Positions 24,800 through 35,150 of a stretch of 64,000 nt of DNA are shown in pieces; within the stretch, counting starts at the first letter, position 1, and each line of letters begins with the position of its first letter. Under the pieces are notes generated by a model, which saw only the letters and a list, made by a program, of their open reading frames with translations, searched no databases and had not been told where the DNA came from. Source of the DNA: Campylobacter showae CSUNSWCD (GTDB lineage: Bacteria > Campylobacterota > Campylobacteria > Campylobacterales > Campylobacteraceae); the NCBI RefSeq assembly GCF_000313615.1, contig NZ_AMZQ01000001.1, positions 310,001 to 374,000 of the forward strand, read 5' to 3'. Position numbers and translations under genes: made by a program.

Positions 24800-24963
24800 T
24801 TGTCTTCTCCTTTTAGTTTTTTGATAGCTTCTTTTCTTTGCCTGTCTTTGGGCTCACCAAGGCTAGGTAAAGTTTCTAAAAGCCCTGCAGCAAGCTCCTC
24901 GGAAATCAAAAAATAGCAAGGATCGCCGTTTCTAGTAACGGGATAGCCGTTTTTGCCCTCCAT
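24796..24963 (-). CDS. small protein, possible Phd-like fragment (55 aa)
   Basis: The 55-residue frame reads MEGKNGYPVTRNGDPCYFLI, then SEELAAGLLETLPSLGEP and a basic tail KDRQRKEAIKKLKGEDK. The PVTRNGDP...LISEEL pattern resembles the middle of Phd/YefM antitoxins. No toxin gene is adjacent, so it may be a relic or have another role. The ribosome site is weak. Its stop overlaps the lipoprotein start. Confidence 0.45.
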   Translation of the reverse strand: MEGKNGYPVTRNGDPCYFLISEELAAGLLETLPSLGEPKDRQRKEAIKKLKGEDK

Positions 24964-24972
24964 GGAGCTTTT

Positions 24973-25089
24973 TCACCTCATGCCTACGCGCCAACCGCCC
25001 ATACTACCGCTAAAACCATAAATGACCTCAAAGTCGCCCTTTTCGTAAAACGTTTCGGGCTTAACGTCAAACGGATAAAAACCGCTCAT
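24973..25089 (-). CDS. small protein of unknown function (38 aa)
   Basis: A 38-residue frame, MSGFYPFDVKPETFYEKGDF and onward, with a strong AAAGGAG site at the proper distance and nine bases before the next gene. Rich in Gly and aromatic residues. No family recognised. Called because of its ribosome site and tight position at the head of the lipoprotein operon. Confidence 0.45.
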   Translation of the reverse strand: MSGFYPFDVKPETFYEKGDFEVIYGFSGSMGGWRVGMR

Positions 25090-25371
25090 AAATCTCCTTT
25101 AAATGAAATACAAAGGCATTCTATCCCCCCCTTTTTTTTTAAAAATCAATTAATCTTTCATTCAAATTTGCCTCCTAATTTTTCCCTTAAGCTTGCCAGA
25201 TCTGCCCAAAAATAGCGTTAAATTTGCCGTATGCGCTTAGATGTCCGCCGCTCGTCTGCGAGCATCTAAATTTACGCCTGATTTACCAGGTCGCGCTAAA
25301 GCCGCCGACACCGCCTGCCTGTCCGCAAAACCCCGCAAAATCTGATATAATAGGCTCCTCAAAGGAAAAAA

Positions 25372-26412
25372 ATGAATAATCGAGTGTTTTTTGGCATCTT
25401 CGCTCTTTGTGCGTTGGCGCTAGTCGTGTACCTTTTTAAGCCATTTTTGCTAAATATCTTTATCGCCGCCTTGCTAGCGGTTGCCACCTCAAACGTCAAC
25501 GTCAAATTTTTGCAACTAACGAAGGGCAAAAGGACGCTCTCGGCGGCTCTTACGACGCTTGCGCTGTTTTCGCTGTTCATCGCGCCGCTTTTGTACGCCG
25601 TGATCGAGATCGCCAAACACGCCGCAAACTTTAACACCGGCTACATAACAAACACGCTAAATTATTTTCAAAGCGGGAATTTTCAGCTACCAGAGCCGAT
25701 CAAATTTCTAGAGCCCAAGATCAAAGAGATTATCGCCGATATCGATGTTAAAGCTATTTCCACCAACGTGCTTTCTAGTCTTGGCGGTATCGGCAAATCA
25801 AGCGTGAACTTTCTTTTCGACATGATTTTTATCCTCGTGTTTTTCTTTTTTGCGGTGCTTTACGGTAGCGAGCTTGTTGGCTACCTAAAAAGCGCACTTC
25901 CGATGAAGGAGAGCGAGAGCGAGTTTATACTTAGCGAAGTGGCTAACGTCATGAGCGTCGTACTTTACTCTATCGTTTTAAATGCGATTTTGCAGGGTTG
26001 CCTTTTTGCTATCATCACGATTTCGTACGGCTACAACGGCTTTTTGATGGGCATACTCTTTGCCTTCACCTCGCTTGTCCCGGTCGTTGGCGGGTTGCTC
26101 GCGTGGGGGCCTATTAGCCTTTATGAGTTTGCTAACGGCAACACCGCGGCCGCGATCGTTATCGCCGTCTATACTATCGTAGTGATCTCTATCGTCGCAG
26201 ATACGTTTTTAAAGCCGATCGTGATTAAATTTATCAACGACAGGCTCGTAAAAATCCCGACCAAGATCAACGAGCTGCTGCTATTTTTCTCGATGATAGC
26301 GGGTATCTCGACGTTTGGCTTTTGGGGACTTATCTTAGGTCCTGCGATCGTGACGTTTTTTATCTCGACGATCAAGCTTTATACATTGCTTAAAGAACAC
26401 TCGGTCGTGTAA
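25372..26412 (+). CDS. AI-2E/PerM-family membrane transporter
   Basis: The 346-residue protein has about eight membrane spans with the family segments FTSLVPVVGGLLAWGP and FGFWGLILGPAIV near the C-terminus and an extended soluble part between the early spans. Members export small molecules or ions (AI-2, Na+ or others) and the substrate cannot be inferred here. AAAGGAAA precedes the ATG. It stands alone between unrelated genes. Confidence 0.85.
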   Translation: MNNRVFFGIFALCALALVVYLFKPFLLNIFIAALLAVATSNVNVKFLQLTKGKRTLSAALTTLALFSLFIAPLLYAVIEIAKHAANFNTGYITNTLNYFQSGNFQLPEPIKFLEPKIKEIIADIDVKAISTNVLSSLGGIGKSSVNFLFDMIFILVFFFFAVLYGSELVGYLKSALPMKESESEFILSEVANVMSVVLYSIVLNAILQGCLFAIITISYGYNGFLMGILFAFTSLVPVVGGLLAWGPISLYEFANGNTAAAIVIAVYTIVVISIVADTFLKPIVIKFINDRLVKIPTKINELLLFFSMIAGISTFGFWGLILGPAIVTFFISTIKLYTLLKEHSVV

Positions 26413-26563
26413 ATTTGCCTAAAATCGGCGATATTTTTAGCAAATATCACAAATCTAACACGAATTTTATTATTTTCTGTGCTATAATCCTTAAATATAA
26501 AGATTAATGTTCTGCATTAAATTTGCGGGACGTAAATTTGCTAAATTTAACCAAGGAGTTTTT

Positions 26564-27898
26564 ATGAAACTAGCAAAACTAAGTTTAGCCGCCGTTTTGG
26601 CGCTTGGCTTTTTGGGCGCCGCAAACGCAGCCGACACCTTTGGGGAGGCATTTACCAAAGGAAAACTAGCAGGTAAGATCCAAGCTACCTATGTAGATCA
26701 AAAAGACGAGCGCGCGCCGATACACGACGAGCAGCTGACGTCTATACAGCTTGAGCTTGGATACGTGACCGATCCGTTTTATGGCTTTAGGCTCGGCGTT
26801 ACGGGGCAGGGCAACTTCTTACCGTTTAACAGCATGAGAAAAAGCGGCACCTTGTACGATAAAGAGTGGAGAACGCAGGGCGCGGTAATGTCTGAGGTAT
26901 ATCTGGGCTACGGCATAGGGCAGACTGATATAAAATTCGGCCGTCAATACGTAAATACTCCGCTAGTAGCGGGCAATCCGACGCGCGCGTTTAAAGAGGC
27001 GTTTGAGGGTCTAACGATCGTAAATAAAGACATACCAAACACCGCATTGATCGGCGGCTGGTATTATAAATTCCAAGGCAGAAGCGCCGTCGTAGCTGGC
27101 GGCAAAGAGGGACGCGCTCCGCATTTTAAAGATAGAGTTATAGTAGGCGGCATGGGGCCTGTGGCGTATGAGTTTGATAATATCTTTACCGGCGCGGTCA
27201 TAAATCAAAGCATCCCGAATCTAAAACTAACCGGCGCATACGCTAGAGTGACCGATCTTAGGCGCGGCACGCTGCAAGGCGACATCAACTTCTACCTAGC
27301 CGAGGCTAACTATAAAGTACCCGTCGGCGACTTTAATCTCGGTTTTGACGCGATGTACAAGGGTTCTCGCACTACAAGAGGCTTAGAAGACCTAAACTAC
27401 GACGGAAATATGATCGGCCTAAGGGCGGGGATTTATGATTTTGTTGGCTTTAGCGCCTCTTACGCCTATACGACCGTCGGCGACAACGACGCTTTGGCGT
27501 TTGGTCTAGGTAACGGTCCCGGCTCATACACGCTGCTTCCTATCCGCGGGCCTTTCGTATTTACGGGCTATGCCGGTATGAATACGCATAAGCTTTTGTT
27601 TGAGTACGACTTTAAAGAAGTGGGCGCCGAGGGCTTAAAAGCAAAACTACATCTAGTAAAAGGCAGACAAGACGCCCCGCATCGCAACGCCGGCCCGACC
27701 GCGGCTAACACGCACATGAACGTCCAAGGCTGGGCGGCGCAGGCTAGCTACGATATGCCGTGGGTCAAAGGGCTAAGCGCAAGCGTCACCTATACGGCTC
27801 TTGAGAGAAAGAACTTTGATACCAGAGGAGCCGTTAGAAAGACCGATAACAACGAGCTTTGGCTGCAAGTCGGATATAAATTTAACCTTCTAAACTAG
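26564..27898 (+). CDS. OprD-family-like outer-membrane porin
   Basis: From the ATG at 26564 (AAGGAG upstream) the product is 444 residues with a signal peptide (MKLAKLSLAAVLALGFLGAANA). Repeated amphipathic beta strands follow, and it ends with VGYKFNLLN, a C-terminal strand suited to Bam assembly. Segments such as SEVYLGYGIGQTDIKFGRQYVNTPL match the OprD-like porin family found in epsilonproteobacteria. Substrates may be small organic acids or peptides. A terminator follows. Confidence 0.83.
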   Translation: MKLAKLSLAAVLALGFLGAANAADTFGEAFTKGKLAGKIQATYVDQKDERAPIHDEQLTSIQLELGYVTDPFYGFRLGVTGQGNFLPFNSMRKSGTLYDKEWRTQGAVMSEVYLGYGIGQTDIKFGRQYVNTPLVAGNPTRAFKEAFEGLTIVNKDIPNTALIGGWYYKFQGRSAVVAGGKEGRAPHFKDRVIVGGMGPVAYEFDNIFTGAVINQSIPNLKLTGAYARVTDLRRGTLQGDINFYLAEANYKVPVGDFNLGFDAMYKGSRTTRGLEDLNYDGNMIGLRAGIYDFVGFSASYAYTTVGDNDALAFGLGNGPGSYTLLPIRGPFVFTGYAGMNTHKLLFEYDFKEVGAEGLKAKLHLVKGRQDAPHRNAGPTAANTHMNVQGWAAQASYDMPWVKGLSASVTYTALERKNFDTRGAVRKTDNNELWLQVGYKFNLLN

Positions 27899-27908
27899 CT
27901 ACTTTAAT

Positions 27909-27946
27909 GCGGACGCAAATTTGACGCGTCCGCTGCTTCTTTTTTG
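27909..27946 (+). terminator. terminator of the OprD-like porin gene
   Basis: GCGGACGC (27909-27916) pairs with GCGTCCGC (27926-27933), followed by TGCTTCTTTTTTG. The 288 bases that follow, up to the pseudogene at 28235, hold only AAATTTG-rich DNA with no gene seen. Confidence 0.85.
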
Positions 27947-28234
27947 TTTTTCTTGCGTTTTATGCGCAAATTTGACCTAGTAAAACCTGCATAAATTTGA
28001 TCTTTTTGGGTAAATTTGTACCTAAATTTAAAAGATAAAAATCAAGAACAGTTAAATTTGATAAAACGAGATTTGAAAAAATAGCGTGGATTTAAAGGCT
28101 GAAATTTGTCCGTAGCGATCTAAATTTACTTTCGCGCTTTGTATGGATCTGCTGGAAATAAAAGCAAATTTAAGCTTGCAAGAGCAAATCGTTCGCCCGT
28201 GCAAGCTATAATAAAGGCCTATCTTTCGTAAAAT

Positions 28235-28975
28235 TTACCCGAGTACGCCGCTGCCGATCTCTTTACGTTCGCCGTCCTCTATCATCACGGCTTTGCGGTC
28301 GATATCGACGGTTTTATCGGTGTTGATGATAAATTTGAGCTCGTACGAGCGCGAGTTTATCTGCTTTGGCATATCTCCGAAAAATATCGGTTTTGGCGGG
28401 CGTTGCGAATCAAACGCGGCCCATTGAAACTGGCTTATGAAGATGCTAAATAAAAAGGCATTGCCGTTTAGCTTGTTTTTGTTTGCGAGCTCGTTCGCTA
28501 TCGCGTCGTTATCGCAGTTTACGGGCGCGCTAAAGCTACTTTTCTTTGCTTTCTCTTCGTCGTATTTACAAAATTTATTCGCCAGTGCCAGCATCTCCTC
28601 TTTGTTTGCGTCGCTGCTGCCTTCGGTTTTTAGTTCGTTGCAGTTGTTTATTATCCGCTCTAGCGTCTTTTCTAGACTTTTTTGCGCGTCGTCTTTGGCT
28701 TTTTGCACGGCCTCTTCGTAGCGAGCGTTTTGTTTGTCAAATTCCGCCTTAAGCACGTCGCTACTAACCTCGCAAGTTACCTTGACTAGTTTTAGATTGT
28801 TTCCACTAACATCTTCCCATTTTACCTTTTGGCAGCCCTTGTACCCGTCTACGGCGGCGCCTATCGTCATTGATTTTTTTATCGGTAGCGTGTAGTTTTA
28901 GACGATATCGATGTTGTTATCGCCGCATCCTGTTAGCGCTAAAACGGCAGCTATGAGAGAAAATTTTATTTTTAT
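28235..28975 (-). pseudogene. decayed lipoprotein gene (lost start codon and in-frame stop)
   Basis: Downstream of a GGAG site the minus strand has ATA where a start is expected (28973-28975), then KIKFSLIAAVLALTGCGDNN, a lipoprotein signal with lipobox LTGC. A TAA stop follows at 28898-28900. The same frame continues as NYTLPIKKSMTIGAAVDGYK through a 211-codon body with a coiled-coil middle (NARYEEAVQKAKDDAQKSLE). A downstream ATG at 28870 could give a cytoplasmic remnant. Two lesions in one frame suggest a recent pseudogene; a sequencing error is possible but would have to hit twice. Confidence 0.75.
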
Positions 28976-29126
28976 TCGTTCTCCTGAAATTTAAAAGTCT
29001 AAATCTAGCTTAATGTTAAGACGCATTTAAAGTGATGGGCGACCGAATTTGGCGAATTTGCCTGCCTAAATTTGACTAGTAAAGCGGCAGATCACAAGCT
29101 AGTTTTTAGACATCCTTTGTGTTTTC

Positions 29127-29555
29127 TTATCTTTTTATCGCCCAGTCGTAGTGTGATGAGGCGCTGCTGGTGATGTAGGAGGCGAGATTTAGGTCGCCCG
29201 TGAAATCAAAATGCCCACGAGCAAAGAGCTCCTCATCGCTAAAATATGCCGTAAGCTGCATCACTTTTTCGTGTGTTTGCGCTAGCAAAGCTTTTGCCTC
29301 GCAAAGCGGCGTATCTTGGTGGTTTCGTCAAATTTGCACATTCATCTGCGAGTATGTTTTCCGGTTGTACGGTTGCGGCAAAAACGAAGCCCGCTCACCG
29401 CTTAGGTTCTTTTGGATAAAATTTATCAAAAGCAAATGCCACTCGTAAAGGTGCGCGAGCGCGTCTCGTACGCATTTGTCCCTATCCTAGAAGTCAAATT
29501 TGGCCTCTTGCTCTGCCTCATTCATGCTTTCAATTAGCGATAAAAGCTTTTAAAA
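29127..29555 (-). pseudogene. decayed ClbS/DfsB-family gene
   Basis: The minus strand encodes MNEAEQEAKFDF then a TAG stop (29487-29489), then DRDKCVRDALAHLYEWHLLL and NFIQKNLSGERA. After a TGA stop at 29328-29330 come QDTPLCEAKALLAQTHEKVM and FARGHFDFTGDLNLASYITS, with a final SSHYDWAIKR. This is the ClbS/DfsB (DUF1706) plan, including DRDKxVRDxLxHLYEWH. The N-terminal part is also shifted near 29540. The family includes colibactin-resistance protein ClbS. Two stops and a shift make the copy non-functional as a full protein. Confidence 0.75.
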
Positions 29556-30203
29556 TCTGTCTCTGAGGCGCTTAGTAAGTCTATTTTATTCGTCGGTCGC
29601 GGTATTTTTATCCTTGGCTAAATTTGAGCAATTTTTACAGCATGCTTTTAAATTTGCACTTTAAAGATACGGGTATTGCCAAAAAACAAAGGGTAAAATT
29701 TAATTTATATTTATATTTTAAAAATTAAAAATAAAATTTAAATATAGCTCGCAAATTTGATTAAATTTTTAATTTATGAGCTATATGGTTTTGAATTTTA
29801 ATCAATTTTATACCTATGATAATTTAGCCTAAAATTAGCGTTTTTAAAAGGCTAAATTTAAAAATAGACCACTGTTTTTCTACTTGATATATAGCTTTAT
29901 ATTTACAATGAAAAAATGTTACGATTTTACACGTTAAATTTATATTTTAAAAAAAGTTTCTGGGATATTATGGGTTTTGCTATCAAAAAGCATATCAGAT
30001 TTAGTAAATATAAAGTTTTATATTTATTCGTACTTTTAAGCTTTACCCCTAAAATAGGCGAAATAAAGATAATTTTGGTCTTAATTTGAATGCCAAATAT
30101 TGCTAAAGAACTAATTGTTTTTAATCAACTTAAATTTAGGTTGTAATGGTTAATATCCGCCTGATTTTTAAGAACTATCTTAAAAAATAAACGAGGAGAT
30201 AAA
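29556..30203. other. AT-rich region upstream of napA
   Basis: No gene is seen. A degenerate copy of one end of the dispersed inverted-repeat element is recognisable near 29652-29703 (AAATTTGCAC, AAGATACGGGT, GGTAAAATTT). The rest is very AT-rich and must contain the nap promoter; no confident FNR-type or NarP-type box was found. A GAGGAG ribosome site precedes napA. Confidence 0.6.
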
Positions 30204-32990
30204 ATGGATCGACGAGATTTTATAAAAAGCGCCGCCGCTTCAGCCGCGTGCGCGAGTGCGGGCATAGCACTGCCTAGTTCTATGGCAGCTGCGCAAAACA
30301 CAGCTGAAAAGGGCTGGCGCTGGGATAAAGCGGCATGTAGGTTCTGCGGAACGGGCTGCGGCGTAATGATCGCAACCAAAGAGGGCAAAATCGTAGCCGT
30401 CAAGGGCGACCCTGAAGCACCAGTAAACCGCGGCCTAAACTGCATCAAAGGCTACTTTAACGCCAAAATCATGTACGGCGCAGACCGCATCACTCAGCCG
30501 CTTTTACGCGTAAACGAAAAGGGCGAATTTGACAAAAAGGGCAAATTTAAGCCTATTAGCTGGGAAAAAGCCTTTGATATCATGGCGGAAAAATATAAAG
30601 AGACCATGAAGAAAAACGGCGTACACTCAGCATGCGTTTTTGGCTCGGGTCAATACACTATTTTAGAGGGTTATGCAGCCGTCAAACTATGGAAAGCGGG
30701 TATTAGAAGCAACTCTATTGACCCGAATGCTCGCCACTGTATGGCGTCCGCGGTCGCCGGATTTATGCAGACTTTCGGTATCGACGAGCCTGCGGGATGC
30801 TACGACGATATCGAGCTAACGGACACTATCATAACCTGGGGTGCTAATATGGCGGAGATGCACCCGATACTTTGGGCGCGCGTCAGCGATAAGAAGCTAA
30901 GCGATCCTGAGCGCGTAAAAGTTATAAACTTAAGTACATATTCCACTAGAACGTCAAATATTGCTGATACGGAGATTATCTTTGCTCCGTCAAGCGACGT
31001 AGCTATCTGGAACTATATCGCTCACGAGATCGTTTATAATCATCCTGAAGCTATCGACTGGGACTACGTAAATAGCCACTGCGTTTTCACTACGGGACCG
31101 GTAGATATCGGTTACGGACTTAGAAATAATCCAAATCATCCTAACTACAATGCCGAAAAAGACGTCATCGAGACCGAACTTAAAAAGACTTTAAGCAAAA
31201 ACGAGGGCACGACTCTTGGATACCTAGGCTACAAAGCCGGCGATGTGATGGAAAATAAAAATACGGCTACTGCGGGTAAACACTGGCAAATAACTTTCGA
31301 GGAATTTAAAGAAGCGCTTAAGCCTTATACGCTTGATTTCTGCGCACCTCTAATCAAAGGCGATCCAAACGAGGATTTGGAAGAATTTAAGAAAAAGCTA
31401 AAACAACTCGCCGACCTATATATAGAAAAAGGCAGAAAAGTAGTTAGCTTTTGGACGATGGGCTTTAACCAGCATCAGCGCGGCACGTGGGTAAATGAGC
31501 AAGCATATATGGTGCATATGCTTCTTGGTAAGCAAGCGAAACCTGGCGACGGAGCGTTCTCTCTAACTGGACAACCAAGCGCATGCGGTACGGCTCGCGA
31601 GGTCGGCACGTTTTGTAATCGCTTGCCAGCTGATATGGTCGTGGATAATCCAGAACACCGCGAGATAAGTGAGAAAATTTGGAAACTGCCAAAAGACACG
31701 ATAAATCCAAAACCGGCAGCTCACTATGTCAAAATGATGCGCGAGATGGAAGATGGAAAGATGAAATGGGCGTGGGTGCAGGTAAATAACCCGTGGCAAA
31801 ATACCGCAAACGCAAACCACTGGATAAAAGCCGCTCGCGAGATGGATAACTTTATCATCGTCTCAGACCCGTATCCGGGCATCTCGGCTAAGGTTGCCGA
31901 TCTAATCTTGCCTACTGCGATGATTTACGAAAAATGGGGCGCGTACGGTAATGCCGAGCGCCGAACGCAGCACTGGCGTCAGCAAGTCCTTCCGGTAGGC
32001 GAAGCGATGAGCGACACGTGGCAAATGCTGGAATTTGCTAAACGCTTTAAACTAAAAGAGGTTTGGGGCAAACAAAAAGTGGACGATAAGCTAACGCTTC
32101 CAAGCGTGCTAGACGAGGCAAAAGCCATGGGTTATAGCGAAGAAGATACGCTATTTGACGTGCTTTTCGCAAACGAAGAGGCTAAGAGCTATCCTGCAAA
32201 AGACGCGATAATGGAAGATTTCGATAACTCTGAAGTTTTCGGCGACAGCAGAAAAGTAGTCGGCTCAGACGGCAAGGTATTTGAGGGCTACGGATTTTTC
32301 GTTCAAAAATATCTTTGGGAAGACTACCGCAAATTTGGCTCTGGCCATGGACACGATCTAGCCGACTTTGATACTTATCACAAAGTGCGCGGTCTAAGAT
32401 GGCCTGTAGTAGACGGCAAAGAAACTCAGTGGAGATTTAACTCCAAATACGATCCGTACGCGAAGAAATTTGCCGAAGACGGCAAGCAGTTTGCATTCTA
32501 CGGTAACAAAAAAGGCAAGCTTCCAAAAGGCGATCTAGCAAAAGTAACTAGCGGCGACGAGAAATTTTCTATCGCTAATAGAGCTAAAATTTTCTTCCGC
32601 CCTTATATGGATCCGTGCGAGATGCCTGATACTACGTATCCTTTCTGGCTATGCACGGGCCGCGTCTTGGAGCACTGGCACACCGGCACTATGACTATGC
32701 GTGTTCCTGAGCTTTACCGTGCGGTTCCAGAGGCTCTTTGCTATATGAGTGAGCACGACGCGACTAAGCTAAATTTACAGCATAACGACGTAGTTTGGGT
32801 CGAATCTCGCCGCGGTAAGGTAAAAGCAAGAATCGATCTGCGCGGACGAAATAAACCGCCGATGGGTCTAGTTTACGTGCCGTTTTTTGATGAAAACGTG
32901 TATATCAACAAAGTCTGCCTAGATGCGACTTGCCCGATCTCAAAAGAGACCGACTATAAAAAATGCGCGGTTAAAATTTACAAGGCTTAA
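30204..32990 (+). CDS. napA: periplasmic nitrate reductase, catalytic subunit
   Basis: The 928-residue protein starts with a Tat signal ([18 protein letters not shown]). An N-terminal [4Fe-4S] site follows at Cys 45, 48, 52 and 80, and the molybdenum-ligand region reads [11 protein letters not shown] (Cys near 181). It reduces nitrate to nitrite in the periplasm using a bis-MGD cofactor and receives electrons through NapB. It heads the operon napA-G-H-B-F-L-D typical of Campylobacter and Wolinella. The stop is two bases before napG. Confidence 0.98.
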   Translation: MDRRDFIKSAAASAACASAGIALPSSMAAAQNTAEKGWRWDKAACRFCGTGCGVMIATKEGKIVAVKGDPEAPVNRGLNCIKGYFNAKIMYGADRITQPLLRVNEKGEFDKKGKFKPISWEKAFDIMAEKYKETMKKNGVHSACVFGSGQYTILEGYAAVKLWKAGIRSNSIDPNARHCMASAVAGFMQTFGIDEPAGCYDDIELTDTIITWGANMAEMHPILWARVSDKKLSDPERVKVINLSTYSTRTSNIADTEIIFAPSSDVAIWNYIAHEIVYNHPEAIDWDYVNSHCVFTTGPVDIGYGLRNNPNHPNYNAEKDVIETELKKTLSKNEGTTLGYLGYKAGDVMENKNTATAGKHWQITFEEFKEALKPYTLDFCAPLIKGDPNEDLEEFKKKLKQLADLYIEKGRKVVSFWTMGFNQHQRGTWVNEQAYMVHMLLGKQAKPGDGAFSLTGQPSACGTAREVGTFCNRLPADMVVDNPEHREISEKIWKLPKDTINPKPAAHYVKMMREMEDGKMKWAWVQVNNPWQNTANANHWIKAAREMDNFIIVSDPYPGISAKVADLILPTAMIYEKWGAYGNAERRTQHWRQQVLPVGEAMSDTWQMLEFAKRFKLKEVWGKQKVDDKLTLPSVLDEAKAMGYSEEDTLFDVLFANEEAKSYPAKDAIMEDFDNSEVFGDSRKVVGSDGKVFEGYGFFVQKYLWEDYRKFGSGHGHDLADFDTYHKVRGLRWPVVDGKETQWRFNSKYDPYAKKFAEDGKQFAFYGNKKGKLPKGDLAKVTSGDEKFSIANRAKIFFRPYMDPCEMPDTTYPFWLCTGRVLEHWHTGTMTMRVPELYRAVPEALCYMSEHDATKLNLQHNDVVWVESRRGKVKARIDLRGRNKPPMGLVYVPFFDENVYINKVCLDATCPISKETDYKKCAVKIYKA

Positions 32991-32992
32991 TA

Positions 32993-33757
32993 ATGCAAAA
33001 TAGAAGAGAGGCTTTAAAATTTGGGTTAAAGGCGATTAGTTTGGTTCTCGCGGGCGGCTTTGCCTGGAGTACGCAAACGACAGCTAAAGCCCAAACTCTA
33101 CTCATCAGGCCGCCAGGTGCTTTGAAGGAGAAAAATTTCCTTAGCGAGTGCATACGCTGCGGGCTTTGCGTAGAAGCCTGTCCTTGGGATACGCTTAAGC
33201 TCGCGGATCTAGACGACGGATTGCCTTACGGCACTCCGTTTTTTACCCCGCGAAATATCCCTTGCTATATGTGTACGGATATCCCGTGCACGGTCGCCTG
33301 TCCGACCGGAGCGCTAGATACGAAGCTAGTGAGCGAGGATAATGGAAAGCTAAATATAAACAAAGCGCAAATGGGTATCGCGGTGCTGGATCCAAATTTC
33401 TGCATCGCTTACGAGGGACTTCGCTGTGACGCTTGCTACCGCGCCTGTCCTTTGATAGATAAAGCGTTAAGGCTTGAATATGTCCGCAACGAACGCACAC
33501 AAAAGCACGCGTTTTTTAAACCGGTCGTGGACGCCGACTACTGCACGGGCTGCGGCATGTGCGAGCAAGTTTGCGTGACGCCAAAGGCCTCTATCTTCGT
33601 GCTTCCGCGCGAGATCGGACTGGGCTCTAGCAACGAACAGTACGTAAAAGGCTGGGTTGAGGGCGCGGATAAAAAGCTAAAAGATGCTGAACCAAAAGAG
33701 TTTAAAACCGACGAGAAAAAGCTAAACGACTATCTAAATAGCGGAGATTTGCTATGA
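32993..33757 (+). CDS. napG: NapG ferredoxin-type quinol dehydrogenase subunit
   Basis: The 254-residue product has a Tat-like N-terminus (MQNRREALKFGLKAISLVLA) and four [4Fe-4S] motifs (CIRCGLCVEACPW, CYMCTDIPCTVACP, CDACYRACP and CTGCGMCEQVCVTP). NapG works with NapH to pass electrons from menaquinol to the periplasmic NapAB, standing in for NapC, which this operon lacks. It overlaps the napH start by four bases. Confidence 0.96.
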   Translation: MQNRREALKFGLKAISLVLAGGFAWSTQTTAKAQTLLIRPPGALKEKNFLSECIRCGLCVEACPWDTLKLADLDDGLPYGTPFFTPRNIPCYMCTDIPCTVACPTGALDTKLVSEDNGKLNINKAQMGIAVLDPNFCIAYEGLRCDACYRACPLIDKALRLEYVRNERTQKHAFFKPVVDADYCTGCGMCEQVCVTPKASIFVLPREIGLGSSNEQYVKGWVEGADKKLKDAEPKEFKTDEKKLNDYLNSGDLL

Positions 33758-34554
33758 AATATTTGATTTTAAGAAGGATAAGTCAAATTTTGATCCTAGG
33801 GTTATTTTTTGCGAGCAACTACTACGGAATTAAAATTTTACAAGGCAATCTCAGCTCGTCTTTGCTTTTCGGAGTCGTTCCTCTTAGCGATCCGTTTGCC
33901 GTTTTGCAGTTATATTTAGCTAGTTTTAGTATCGCTTCGGGTGCGCTTGTGGGAGCTGCTATCGTGTTTGCTTTTTACGCGATCGTCGCTCCGCGCGCCT
34001 TTTGCAGCTGGGTTTGCCCGGTAAATATCATCACCGAAACCGCTCGCTGGGTCAGAGTAAAGCTTGGCTACGATAAAGATAAAAAATTCGTAAATTTCAC
34101 GCGAAGTGCGAGATATTACGTTTTGGGATTTACGCTTTTTATCTCGTTAGTCACTTCGGCTCCGGCGTTTGAGGGCGTTAGCTTTATCGGCATTATTCAG
34201 CGCGGCGTCATATACGGCGGTACGCTGTGGCTGTTTGTGGCGTTTGGGGTGTTTGCGATAGACGCGTTTATCGGCGATAGATTAGTCTGCTCAAAGCTTT
34301 GCCCGCTGGGCGCTTTTTATGCCATAGCTGGCAAATTTGCCCTTATCAGAGTAAAACACGATGCGGCTAGCTGTACTAACTGCATGAAGTGTAAGCTAAT
34401 CTGCCCGGAAAACCAAGTGCTTGGCATCATCGGCAAGCAAAGCGGGTTTATAACCTCAAGCGAGTGCATCAGCTGCGGACGCTGTATAGACGTCTGCGAT
34501 GACGACGCGCTCAAATTTAACATTAGAAATTTACTAAAGGAGAAAAATCAATGA
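33754..34554 (+). CDS. napH: NapH membrane quinol dehydrogenase subunit
   Basis: The 266-residue protein has four membrane spans, the cytoplasmic CxxxCP motifs (CSWVCPVN and CSKLCPLG) and two C-terminal [4Fe-4S] sites (CTNCMKCKLICP, CISCGRCIDVCDD). It is the menaquinol-oxidising partner of NapG. Start and stop overlap both neighbours by four bases, so the operon is tightly coupled. Confidence 0.96.
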   Translation: MKYLILRRISQILILGLFFASNYYGIKILQGNLSSSLLFGVVPLSDPFAVLQLYLASFSIASGALVGAAIVFAFYAIVAPRAFCSWVCPVNIITETARWVRVKLGYDKDKKFVNFTRSARYYVLGFTLFISLVTSAPAFEGVSFIGIIQRGVIYGGTLWLFVAFGVFAIDAFIGDRLVCSKLCPLGAFYAIAGKFALIRVKHDAASCTNCMKCKLICPENQVLGIIGKQSGFITSSECISCGRCIDVCDDDALKFNIRNLLKEKNQ

Positions 34555-35150
34555 AAGCGAGAATTTTGGCGGGACTGGCGTGTGCCGTCCTCGTATTTTC
34601 GGGATACGTCGAAGCTAAAGAAGAACAAAAATCATCTAGCTCCGTACAAACTCAAAAAGTAGAGCAAAAAAATAAATCAAAATCATCCGATAGCAAAGAA
34701 GCAAAGGATCTAAATATCTTGCGTTCGGCTAACGACGTTATGGACGAAGAGGAGGTAAAGCTAGCCGATATCAACTGGACGAAACCTGCCGCAGGCGAAG
34801 CGCAAAGATATGAGCGCTCTTTTGAAAACGCACCGCCGATGATACCTCATGATTTAGAGGGTTTGGTACCGATAACTGCGGATAATAATATGTGCGTTAC
34901 ATGTCATATGCCCGAAGTCGCAAAAGACGTCGGCGCGACTCCGATCCCTAAATCGCACCTTTATAGCATAAGGAACAAAAAAGACCTTGAGGGCAAGCTT
35001 AGCGACGACCGCTTTAACTGCACTACGTGCCACGTACCGCAGGCTAACGTAGAGACTAAGTTTAAAAATAACTTTAAGCCGGAGTACCGCGATGCTAACT
35101 CATCTCAGCATTCCAATCTATTAGACGTACTAAACGAAGGCGTTAGGTGA
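34551..35150 (+). CDS. napB: NapB dihaem cytochrome c subunit
   Basis: The 199-residue product has a signal peptide (MKARILAGLACAVLVFSGYVEA). A charged, low-complexity linker rich in Lys, Ser and Glu follows (residues ~24-55), then two haem sites, CVTCH and CTTCH. It is the electron-transfer partner of NapA. The linker is longer than in enteric NapB. The gene stop overlaps the GTG start of napF. Confidence 0.96.
   Translation: MKARILAGLACAVLVFSGYVEAKEEQKSSSSVQTQKVEQKNKSKSSDSKEAKDLNILRSANDVMDEEEVKLADINWTKPAAGEAQRYERSFENAPPMIPHDLEGLVPITADNNMCVTCHMPEVAKDVGATPIPKSHLYSIRNKKDLEGKLSDDRFNCTTCHVPQANVETKFKNNFKPEYRDANSSQHSNLLDVLNEGVR

Noticed and set aside
29200-29448. 82-residue plus-strand frame
   Set aside because: It is the antisense shadow of the ClbS/DfsB-like remnant, which reads as a family protein on the other strand.
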